A DNA stretch of 64,000 nucleotides, from positions 141,948,640 to 142,012,639 of the forward strand of contig CM043955.1 of NCBI GenBank assembly GCA_014529385.2, given 5' to 3'. Each line of letters begins with the position of its first letter. The stretch's first letter is position 1. Shown here piece by piece: positions 55,086 to 64,000 of the stretch. A program made the position numbers and the translations under genes. Under the pieces are notes generated by a model, which was not told where the DNA came from, did no database searches, and was given only the letters and a program-made list of their open reading frames with translations. The DNA is from Adiantum capillus-veneris (lineage: Eukaryota > Streptophyta > Polypodiopsida > Polypodiales > Pteridaceae).

Positions 55086-57940
55086 CCCTAAAAATTAGGA
55101 TTCCTTACAAGGCCCATGCAAGGTTCATATTTCTCCTAATGGACCACACAAAGACAACTTTTATTATGCCATGGAGCTGCTATTGCTACACAGTATTGCC
55201 GTTTGGGTTGTCAAATGGACCATCTTTATATCAAGAGAGAGCAAATTGGGTATTGGAACCATTCATTGGTAGTTGTGTTAAAGCTTTCATGGATGACTTC
55301 TGTGTCTACAGCAGTAGGGTTGAACACCATGAGAAGTTGCAGATGGTATTGGCTCGATATGATGAATGTGGAGGATAACTTAATCCAAAGAAATGGCATC
55401 TAGCACAGCCAAGGGTGAAACTATTGGGCCATATGGTGTCAGAAAATGGCATTGAGGCTGAAACAGACAAGGTGAAGTCTATTATTCTTCTCCCATCACC
55501 TACGAGTACTAAGCAATTGGCAACCTTTATACACAAAGTGAAGTACATGGCACGGTTTATTCCATTGTCTTTGTAGCTTCTTTATCCATTACAGCAAGTG
55601 GAAAAGCATGATCCATTGCAATGGGATGACAAGTGTGAAGAAGTGTTTCAAGAGGTGAAAGAGGTGTTAGGGGGGTTGTCAGCCATGCAGGCTCCTGATT
55701 GGGAGAAAGTGTTTTATGTAAATCCATCAGTAGGGGATGATGCCATTGGAGCCCTGCTATTGGAAAAGGGGAAGGGCAGCCATTATATGAGGCCAGTGTA
55801 TTGTTCAAGCCGAGTGAAGTTGGTAGCAGAGAGAAAGTTCTCGGAAGTAGAGTTAGTGATGGCCAGTGTAATATTTGCTTGTCGACGATTTTGTCATTAC
55901 TTGCTACCATGAACTTTTGTTTTCTTGAAGAGTTATGCCTTTTTGCCACAATTAATTAATGGAACTAACATGTCAAATGTGGTGAAGAAATGGGTAATTG
56001 AGCTGCAAGAGTTTGAGTTCTCTTTTCTAGTGGAAGATAGTACAAGGGCTACCCTAGCTGATTTGTTGACCTACAAGGAGAATCCCTTTATTGTTAAGGA
56101 AGAGGTGGTGAGAAAGGTAGTTGAAGAAGTGCCACAGATCAGCAATGCACATGTGTTGTTCTTTGATGGTTCATACAGAAAGAGCCATGATGCAACTTTA
56201 GGGGGTATAGCACTTTATGATCTAGAGGGGAAGCTAGTATGCAAGAGAGGGTTCAAATTGAATGCTCATAGTAACAATGAGGCTGAATATGCTACTTCGA
56301 AAGCCGGATTACACATTTGTTTGAAGCATGGGGTTCGAAGGTTGAGCATAAAAGGTGATGCCTTGTTAGTGGTGAAGCAAGTGCTGGGTGTGTGGAAGAG
56401 CAAGAACACCTCATTGAAGGAAATGTGCTTCAGAATTAAAGGCTTGTTAGAAAAGTTCAAAGCATGGAGCATCAAACACATTGAACGTGCTCTAAATGGA
56501 GAGGCACATGAAGCAGCTCAAGGCATGATTGGGGAGCTATTTGTGTTGAGGACCACTTTACCTCTTTATCATGGCCGGGAAAGTTTGGCTCAAGAAGAGG
56601 AGTTTTTGCTAACAACAATCATTCCAAAGGAGATTCAGAAATCTAAGAAGTATGGCTTTGTGCATAGAGCATACAGGTACAAATTGATTGGTGATGTCTT
56701 GTACATAAAAGGGGTTGATCTCGTGTTGAGACGTGTACCTTGGCGAGAGGAGCTTTATAGAGTGTTGGAAGAGAATCACGAAGGCGCATGTGGTGACCAT
56801 TTTGCTCTAAAGATCACCTTGCATAATATTTTGCAAGAGGGGTATGTATGGCCTAGTTTGCACAAGGATGTTCACCATTGGTGTAGGTCTTGCAATAGGT
56901 GTCAAGCATTTGGGAAGAGAGTGTTGAAGCCAGAGCTACGAAAAACCATTATGGTGTTTGATGTGTTTGAAAAGTGGGGGATTGATGCAATAGGCCCGTT
57001 ACCTATCATAAGCAGAGGCAAAAGCTATATTTTGACTGCAGTGGACTATCTCTCTAGATGGGCAGAGGCTATAGTAGTAAAACAGATCACTGCAAAGGAT
57101 GTGGAAAAATTTGTGTATGATGAAATATGTTGCAAGTTTGGGGTGCCACTGGAGCTACTTTCAGATAAGGGGCCTGGCTTTAGAGCTAAACTGCTAGATT
57201 TTTTATGTACAAAGATGAAGATTAGGCACCAGCATACCACTCCTTATTACCCACAGTGTAATGGCTTAAATGAAAGATCCAATGGTGAGTTGGTACAGAT
57301 TCTTTTGAAAGTGATAGAGCACCAAGGAAAGAATTGGGATTTGGAATTGCCTAGTGCATTATGGGCTTACCGTACTTCGGTGAAGACAGGTACAGGGTTT
57401 ACTCCATTTCATTTGGTGTATGGAAAGGAAGCACTATTGCTTGTGGAAGTAGAGTTTCATGCGGTCAAGATGTTAGAGAAGTTGCTTGGGCCTCCTAGTG
57501 ATGCATTCGAAGAGAGGCTCTTATAGCTACAAGAGGTTCAGTTGGATAGGATGAGTGCATTGGAACATTATGGGCAGATGCAAGATAGGGCTTTGGCAAA
57601 GATAAATGAAAAGGTCAAAAGTAAGGGTATCAAGAGGCATGACTTGGTTTTGCGCTACAACAGTAAGCTGGACAACACCTTGCAAAAGAAGTTTCAAATT
57701 AAGTGGGAAGGCCCTTTCAAGGTAGTGGAGTGTTTCCCGAATGGTACATATCAGTTGGCTAACCTGGATGGGTTTCTACATAAGTCAAGGGTAAATGGAT
57801 TGCATCTTAAATTGTATCATGCCAGGTTGATGGTCGAGCAAGATGAGCTGTCTGTGGATCAAGGAGTGTTGGTGAAGGATGAGGAGACTTGTGACGCTGC
57901 GAGTCTCATATCGCTTTTTGTTGCTGCTGATCATGAATGA
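55085..57940 (+). pseudogene. Pol of element B: RT palm, RNase H, Tat-type RNase H, integrase; one frame with four stops
   Basis: One frame from 55139 to 57940 is broken only by TAA (55376), TAG (55574), TGA (55910) and TAG (57524), with no frameshift. RT enters at TTFIMPWSCYCYTVLPFGL, so the fingers and first catalytic Asp are missing; FMDDF is intact. RNase H follows (YCSSRV), then the second RNase H with acids in FFDGS, NNEAEY and KGDALLVV; the usual late AD reads AH. Integrase has the zinc pair HEGACGDH and CRSCNRC and a catalytic triad WGIDAIGP, LLSDKGPG, NGLNE with exactly 35 residues between the second Asp and Glu. The tail (57542-57940) has RHDLVLRYNSK and KWEGPFKVV. At least two stops look like C-to-T changes from Gln codons. 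Confidence 0.9.
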
Positions 57941-57944
57941 TCTA

Positions 57945-57968
57945 GCAGGCTAGGGGATGGGCAAATTA
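57945..57968 (+). other. Polypurine tract of element B
   Basis: CTAGGGGATGGGCAAAT immediately precedes the TGTCATGAG LTR start. Confidence 0.65.
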
Positions 57969-59064
57969 TGTCATGAGTTTTTTGGAGCAAGTAATTGTGC
58001 ATATGTACATACACATGCATGGTGCATCGAATAAAGGATTTCCCAATTTCCATAGCCAGGTGGTTACGTGGGGCCCACGTGTGTACAGGTAGGACAGGGT
58101 GTACATAGTGCAGCAATTTTCACTATTACCAGTACCAGTGTGTTTTTTCTACAATAAGGAGGAGTTGGTAGCGCGTAAAAATTCTCGAGGAAGCTATCCG
58201 CGGGCCGACGACATGAGGTAAGCAGGTGCGTCAGATGGCATCTAGTGGCGTCAGCACCTCGAATGGGGTCAGTACTTCCACGCGAAGAAGTACGGACACG
58301 ACGTGGGTGTTTTCTTATGATACTTATGCAGAAAGGTCATCATGAGGACCACTTTTTGGGGCTAATTCACGTGGTTGCGGGATGCATTATTGGGAAAAAT
58401 TGAGTGCCAGATGTGCGGATGATGCAAAACGGTGACAACTATGCACTGTGAGGTCAGTTTTTGGCCTGTTCGGGGTCCGTTTGAGGTCATCTAAAAGGCC
58501 AAGGGTGCCCAACTAATAAAGCTAAGTGTGAAAACTGAAAAAACAGAGAGAAGACCAGAAAAAACGTGGAGAAGAGAGTAGGAACATCCGCAGGTGTGTT
58601 TTTGGGGTTTTGGGAGCATGTTTTGGCCGTAAACTGCTCATCCCAGGTCGGATTTGAGCACTTTGACATTGTAGACTGGGGTTTTGGGCCGTTTCGGATG
58701 CTATGGTAAGTTTCTCCTATGAGTGAAGTTTCGGGTCCAGTTTGTGATTGTATCTGGCTTATTTTACCCATATTGTGTGAGCTATTTGCCCCATTGGTGT
58801 TGGCACAAGATCATTTGTATCTAAACATCAGAAATTATCCTCTTTTGAGCTGAGTTTTTGGGTGTGTGCGTGTGTCTCTGTGTGGAGTGGGCAAGTGGAT
58901 AGTCTCTCTCCTCTCACTCCATCGGTGTGTTCCCTGTCTTGGCCAGGTGTGTTGTATAAGCCGAGTGGTGCCCCATAGTGTCTGTGTGTGTGTGTGTGTG
59001 TATCATTCCAAGAGTGTGTGTCGGATCGTTATAGAGGCGTTCTGTGTGTTTCCATCCCGCTCAC
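57969..59064 (+). repeat. 3' LTR of element B
   Basis: About 1096 bp, complete. Its last 237 bp, with a (GT)n tract at 58981-59001, have no match in the 5' LTR. Confidence 0.9.
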
Positions 59065-59069
59065 ACCGT

Positions 59070-60230
59070 TAGATAATCTTACCATGCCGTAATACCTTGT
59101 CTCCATGCCGAAGGATAGCTTCGGGTTGTAGTACCTCTTCTTGGTCTTCGATTTTTGGAGGGTCTTTATCAATTGGTTCTATTGTTGGCTCTCCTTTGTA
59201 GGGCTTCAGTAGACTCACATGAAAAGCATTGTGTATGAGCCAATGGTTGGGCAACTTGAGTTGATAATCCATGTCATTGATTGTCTTATCAATGACATGG
59301 CTTCAAGATTTGAAAAGGACCATAGTATCTTTTTGCTAATTTAGCATAATACTTTTGATGGCCCGTAGGATTTTTGCCCGTCCTTTGGCTCAATCGAGCC
59401 TTGGGAAACTTAAGTAAGACCCAATCATTATATTTGAATGTTAAGGCCCTTCTGTGCTTGTCAACAACAACTTTGTGCCTTTGTTGAGAGATGTATATAG
59501 CCTCCTTAACCTTTTGGAAAGATTCTTGTAGGTCACGGCTATACTCATCAGCAGCGAAGATCTTCCCATGTACTTTAAGTAGCAAGGGACTTTTAGGTCT
59601 TCCCTCTATGATCTCAAAAGGTGCTTTTCTTGTAGTAGTATGGACAATATTATTGTACGCATACTCTACAAGGGGTAAGTACTTCTCCCATTATGATCAT
59701 TGATCTACTTCTGTAACATAAGTCTTTAGTAAATCGAGTATTGTAAGATTGGCTATCTCACTTTAGCCATCCGTTTGTGGGTGGTAGGCCTAAGAGAAAT
59801 TCAATCTTGTACCTAGATTTTCAAAGAGATCTTTCCAAAAATTACTAGTCATTCTAGGATCTCTATCTGACATGATGGATGTTGGTAATCCATGATGCTT
59901 GAAAATCTAAGATATGAAGATGGTTGCCATTCGGTGTGCCTTAATAGTCTTTTTGACAGGAATAAAGTGTGCTTGCTTGCTAAACCTGTCGACTATTGTC
60001 TATATTCCCATATTCTCATGAGTAAACTTGGGTAATCCAAAGATGAAATCCATGCATATTCTCTCCCATGGTGAATTATGGATTGGCAATGGCTGGAGTA
60101 ATCCAGGTTTCTTCCCTCTATCATACTTAGTCTTTTGGCATACCACACATTTTGAAACATACTCTTGTATGTCCACTTTCATGGTAGGCCAATAGAAGTA
60201 TGTCTCTACTCCTCAAAGAGTAGGTTAAAT
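59070..60230 (-). pseudogene. Integrase and first half of chromodomain (element D)
   Basis: The zinc pair C-x2-C appears in SKCVVCQKTKYDRGK (60182-60000), followed by ERICMDFIFGLP with the first catalytic Asp. The core at 59600-60000 is broken by stops, but SDRDPRM and AYHPQTDG-like blocks can be read. The tail has KYNDWVLLKFPK and RYYGPFQILKPCH, then LPNHWLIHNAFHVSLLKPY, and the chromodomain begins at KVLRHGKII before element B cuts it. Integrase would insert cDNA and the chromodomain guide it to chromatin. Stops in at least four places make it inactive. Confidence 0.85.
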
Positions 60231-61630
60231 GCCTCTATGTCCCGCATAGGGAGGAGCATGGGATTCATACATGACTTTCTCACGAAGGGAGTGGGTAACA
60301 CATAGCCTATTGCCATGGAGAAGATAACGATCTTGCAAGGTGAATGGTTCCTCTTTCTTCCCCAAAGCAAGGGCTGACATTACATCTTTGAAGTCAGGGT
60401 CAATAGCATAGTCATCTATCATGGAAGATAGATCATTGTGAGTTGCTATACACACCGCATTGACTTTTGGTCTTTCTGAAAGTGCATCGGCCACTTGATT
60501 GTGCTTACTTGCAATGTAAGCAATATGAAAATAAAATTGCGAAAGAAAATTTTCCCACCTCATTTGTTTGTCAAAAAGCTTGGTTTGTGTCATGAAGTAC
60601 TTGAGACTTTGGTGCTCTCTTTGTAAAATGAATGGAGTCCCCAATAAATAGTGCTTCCATGTGTCTAGGGCATATAGAACAGCTAAAAGCTCTTTCTCAT
60701 AAATGCCCAAGTCCTGTTCATCCATATTGAGCCTTCGGCTCTCATATGCTATGGCATGCCCTTCTTGCAGCAAGACTGCTCCAAGAAGGCAATCACCACA
60801 AGCATCACATTGGACCTCAAATGGCTTTGAGAGATCCGGAAGCATGAGGACTGGTTGAGAGGTAAGCTTCTCTTTGAGCTTGAGGACTGGTTGAGAGGTA
60901 AGCTTCTCTTTGAGCTTGTCAAAACTTTTTGCTCCTTAGCAGTCCATGAATACTTCTTTGTTAAGTCATGTAATGGTCCTGTTGTTTGAGAAAATTTTTC
61001 TATGAAGCGTCTATTGTATGCACATATACCAATAAAGCTTCTTAGCTCATGTAGATTCCTTGGATTAGGCCATTCTTTTACTACCTCTAACTTCGATGGA
61101 TCCATACGGATACCATCTTGAGAGATAATATGACCTAAGTATTGAATCTCTTGAAGGAAAAATTTGCTCAATTCTTGAAAAATCACTTGGAGATGTTGCT
61201 TGTGTTCCTCCAAGGACTTGGAGTAGATGATGATATCATTAAGGAACATTCCAGTGAACTTGCGGTAGGGTCTAAATATTTTCTCCATCAAACGATTGAA
61301 TGTGGCTAGTGCATTGGTCAAGCCAAAAGGCATGACTAGATATTCATAAAGACCAAATGTTGTACAAAACGTGGTCTTTAGGATATCTTCATCCACTATC
61401 CTTATTTGATGATATCCACTTTTAAGGTCAATCCTAATGAAGTAGGTAGAGCCTTGTAGCTTATCAAATAGATCTTCTACCTGAGTCACAAAAAAACTAT
61501 TTTTGATAGTGATATGGTTTAGTGCTCGATAGTCCACACACATACGGTATGTACCATCTTTCTTTTGCACTAAAAGGACTGGAGAACAAAAGGGAGAGGA
61601 GCTAGGCCTCACCATCCCTTTGTCTACCAA
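60225..61630 (-). pseudogene. Reverse transcriptase and RNase H (element D)
   Basis: RT (61630-60749) is open for 293 codons: VLLVQKKDGTYRMCVDYRAL, the first catalytic Asp in FIRIDLKSGYHQI, VMPFGLTNALATF, then FLNDIIIYS where FxDD is expected, so one catalytic Asp is Asn and the enzyme is dead. A 36-bp in-frame duplication lies near its end. RNase H (60845-60225) overlaps in another frame: FEVQCDACGDCLLGAVLLQ, YEKELLAVLYAL, HQSLKYF, HNQVADALS. It leads into the integrase N-terminus (HAPPYAGHRG). A frame change near 60850 separates RT and RNase H. Confidence 0.9.
60849..60920 (-). repeat. 36-bp in-frame tandem duplication
   Basis: GAGGACTGGTTGAGAGG... is present twice in a row, adding 12 residues (SKRSLPLNQSS-type) to the RT/RNase H linker. 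Confidence 0.9.
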
Positions 61631-61704
61631 TTCCTGTACTTGCCTAATGATCTCCTCTTGTTGAGCTTGGGAAACTTGATAAGGAGGCTTATTAGGGGGT
61701 GAGC

Positions 61705-62856
61705 TTATTGGTAGGAGCTCAATTCGATGGTCATCATCCCCTCATTTTGGAGGTAAGTCCATAGGGGTATCATCGATGAAAAATCTTGGAATCCATTTAG
61801 AAAAGTAGAAAAGTCTAACTCTTCTTGATTCCTACCATTTTCTTTTGATAAACCATTAGCGTCATTAGTGGATTCTTTGACAAAAATCATACTCGCAAAA
61901 ATCGAGCTTTTCATTGACTTATCAAAAGCTGGTGAATTTACAAGTGGTATAGTACGACCAGACTCATTAACATCTATATACATGTTCTTTCCCCTAGGTG
62001 AAGTAGATTCTCCTTTCAGGGAACTTCATGTTGGCGGACATGAAGCCTCAACTTCCCAATCAAGGGAGTAATGGAGGCTTGTTGTCCCTTGAAAGCTGTG
62101 TCAGCCGTTACAATATCTCCCATCTCAAAAGCTTGAATGCCCAACTTAGTGGCCAACTCCGTTGATATGAAGTTGTGAGTAGAGCCAGGGTCAAACAAGA
62201 TGAAGGCATCATGCTCCCTTACCTTTTCCCAAGCATAGGAGAGAGATGATCCTTTGCACCTCTTTTGGAGCTTCGATGGTGGAAGCCCTAGGAGTCTCAT
62301 TGCGAGAATTTTTCTTGGGGCAAGAACGATAGCCATGTCCTTGCTCCCCACACTTAAAACACTTATGGTCCTTGTGAAAATCTTCAAGCTCTTTATGAGA
62401 GAGTTTGTTTTTACCTTTGTAAACTCTCTTCTCCTTGGACCTATTGTTGTTGTTGTAGGAAGTGCCTTGGGAAGAATTTTGGGCATTGGTTTTCCCCTTT
62501 GCATCATTTTGGTCTTTGTTTTCCATGGTTTTGACATTCCGTCTAGCCCCTTGTTGGAAATTGATGTGGGAAGCAACCATGGTGTGGTGGTTTACTTTAG
62601 TGATAGAACTAGGCCGTTGGGAGTTGACATACTCGGCCATTTCTTCAGGTAATCCCGCATAAAATTGTTGCTTTTGCTCGGCGAAGTCTATCTTTTGGAA
62701 GACAGTAGACTTGAGATGTAAATCCCAAAACTTTTCCACATATTTGTGCATAAACTCACATGAGAGAAGCTTCAAACTACGCCATTCGGTAAGTACTTTG
62801 TCCTTTGCATCGCTTGTAGGGAATTGCTTCATGGTGGAAACTTTAGAGTTTTCCAT
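61705..62856 (-). pseudogene. Gag C-terminal part and retropepsin (element D)
   Basis: From 62856 the gag domain end reads DAKDKVLTEWRSLKLL and EEMAEYVNSQRP, then the CCHC knuckle CFKCGEQGHGYRSC. The protease active site FDPGSTHNFIS follows in another frame (62576-62016) with LIGKLRLHV. After a deletion near 62030 the end resumes at MYIDVNESGRTIP (61983). It is clearly the same family as the intact gag-protease at 44173-46185; compared with it, the segment with DVILGAPWF is missing. Two frame changes and the deletion make it inactive. Confidence 0.9.
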
Positions 62857-63688
62857 CTCTTTGGGCTTTCACCGTTGCCACAAAGGCTAGCCCACCATTG
62901 ACGAACCGATTTCTGGAAGTGCATAGCTACATGGCGTAGCTTGGAGGACTCCGTGAAGCCCTCGTCTCCAAAGGCCGCATCAAATTGTTGGATGAAGGAC
63001 AATACTTTGTCGGTGGCACCAAAGATGCCATCATAGGTGAGAAAAGAGATACTGTTTTCTCCCTCTTTGAACTTCTTGAGTTTTTGTGATCTTCACCATG
63101 CAGGGTATGGTTTGCGATGTCCTCCCCTCTTGTATTCTCTAAAAGAATAACCAAAGCTTTCGTCGAGAGAGGAGGAAGGTGAAGAAGAAGGAGAAGAGGG
63201 TGACCTCTTTCTTGACCTTTTGTTCCTTTGTTTCCTTTCTTCCCTTTTAGAGTGACGAGGAGAAGGACTGTGTGTTGACCGTTTTCTCATGGGAGGAGTT
63301 GGCGATCGTTTAGATCGCCATCTTTGTGGAGCCACATCTTTAGAGGAACTTAGGGATTCATTACTTTCTTGTTCTTTGGATTCCTCCTCTCATATGGGAG
63401 AGAGCCTTCTTTTGGGGGTCTCATCAAGAAGCCTCCTAAGCTCTCTCTCTCCTCTTAGAGAGGAAGGGAAATCCCATAAGCACGAAATATTTGAGTAACT
63501 TCGGCTTGCAAACTAGGGTTACCCATAGCTTGATGCAACCTAGTAACAAGATAATTGATAAACATGGGGGCATCATCATTAGCACCTTCATGTGAAAAAT
63601 CAAAGCTATCAATGTTCATTCTACTCTCTTGGTTATTGTCAGCCATATTAATTATACTTATGTGTTTACTTAGTGTATTCTTTGGCAA
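62857..63688 (-). pseudogene. Gag N-terminal part (element D)
   Basis: Starts with NMADNNQESRMNIDSFDFSH, parallel to the intact copy, and NYLVTRLHQAMGNPSLQAEV. The Arg/Ser-rich stretch (63335-63093, SPTPPMRKRSTHSPSPRHSK) is shorter than in the intact copy. Then KKFKEGENSISFLT and a broken gag domain. Frame changes near 63450, 63100 and 62870 interrupt it. Confidence 0.85.
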
Positions 63689-63689
63689 C

Positions 63690-64000
63690 TCAAAACCTTA
63701 GTTGCTACTCCTCTTAGCCTTTGAAAATAAGCACTTATCTACACCCACGGCTCAAATTGGTTAATTATAGAGAGTAGTGGGGTGGGTCTAGCATAGAAAA
63801 ATTGCCAAGGGATAGCTCCTTTTGAACTTCTTATGGCTCAGTAATGGTAAAGCCGTACGCAAGTCTAAAAAGACCCCTTTATCAAGACTAAAGCTCCCAA
63901 TGTGTGCACCATATCCCACACAGTGGACTCAACAAAATCAATAATAGATCTCAGTCCCAATTACCCTAATATAATTAACAAAATCAACCATTAATAGGCT
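63690..64000 (-). other. Leader of element D between 5' LTR (off window) and gag
   Basis: Similar in arrangement to 46190-46590, the leader of the related gag-protease element (for example AAGCACTTATCTACACCCACGG against AAGCACTCAAGCTACTGCACCC). No coding. Confidence 0.55.

Larger units (their letters stand above)
50729..59064 (+). mobile_element. Nested Ty3 retrotransposon B carrying foreign genic DNA
   Basis: LTRs at 50729 and 57969 in the same orientation, ACCGT on both outer sides (50724-50728 and 59065-59069; one-base ambiguity at the right LTR end), pol on the + strand and a purine tract before the 3' LTR. The 5' LTR stops at 51638 and the interior to about 55085 is unrelated antisense sequence. 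Only the RT palm onward remains of pol. Confidence 0.9.
59065..64000 (-). mobile_element. Ty3 chromovirus-type element D, main body (continues at 50728 and beyond the window)
   Basis: Gag, protease, RT, RNase H, integrase and chromodomain in order on the minus strand, with its C-terminal 90 bp and 3' LTR displaced to 48816-50728 by element B. The 5' LTR should lie just right of 64000: the 63.7-64.0 kb leader matches the leader upstream of gag in the 43-48 kb element in style and position. Confidence 0.9.

Noticed and set aside
1-64000. tRNA, rRNA or organelle-derived segments
   Set aside because: None recognised by eye; a tRNA scan was not possible here.

Overview
This is a stretch of plant nuclear genome, almost entirely repetitive. 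No housekeeping gene, rRNA, tRNA or organelle segment is visible. The evidence for a plant is: Ty3-type elements with a second, Tat-like RNase H, copia elements primed by initiator-Met tRNA, short GT-AG introns, and heavy GA/CT and GT/CA microsatellites. Two intron-bearing mobile-type genes resemble, from memory and without a search, families common in ferns and lycophytes. A fern-like, seed-free plant is therefore my best guess, held loosely.

Layout. 1-2.1 kb: unassigned. 2.1-7.2 kb: decayed + strand Ty3 element A (gag knuckle, protease, RT, two RNases H, integrase), followed by a near-perfect 106-bp-arm inverted repeat at 7.2-7.46 kb. 7.6-9.7 kb: AT-rich DNA with a degenerate GCCACRTCA repeat. 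9.8-12.8 kb: a decayed + strand gene with DDE-transposase-like features. 13.1-18.46 kb: 28 tandem units of about 190 bp, each unit itself an inverted repeat. 18.47-19.3 kb: a second, unrelated array. 19.34-21.55 kb: a minus-strand multi-exon gene with a RING-like segment, convergent on the 9.8-12.8 kb gene. 22.16-24.9 kb: small rearranged Ty3 element C with tandem LTRs. 26.06-34.28 kb: a gag-only (non-autonomous) minus-strand LTR element with 2.34-kb LTRs, whose right LTR carries a 5'-truncated Ty3 insertion. 34.3-38.9 kb: microsatellite-rich DNA. 38.98-40.56 kb: copia LTR, primer site and decayed gag. 41.6-42.6 kb: AAGTGC array beside a fragment of the 9.8-kb gene family. 43.13-48.19 kb: a minus-strand element with an open 670-codon gag-protease frame and no pol. 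48.8-64.0 kb: a decayed minus-strand chromovirus-type Ty3 element (D), split inside its chromodomain by a younger + strand element (B, 50729-59064, target duplication ACCGT).

Element B is the most informative single locus. Its pol is one frame with only four stops, but its U5, primer site, gag, protease and N-terminal RT are replaced by 3.4 kb of foreign antisense DNA. That block holds an intron-containing gene whose third exon is fused in frame to copia gag-protease. The most novel candidate system is the 9.8-21.6 kb block: two convergent, intron-bearing mobile-type genes around an array of about 28 self-complementary units. It may be one large DNA transposon or a small-RNA-producing hairpin satellite. 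Most coding regions are broken, so the window reads as a nested graveyard of elements rather than a working operon or pathway.
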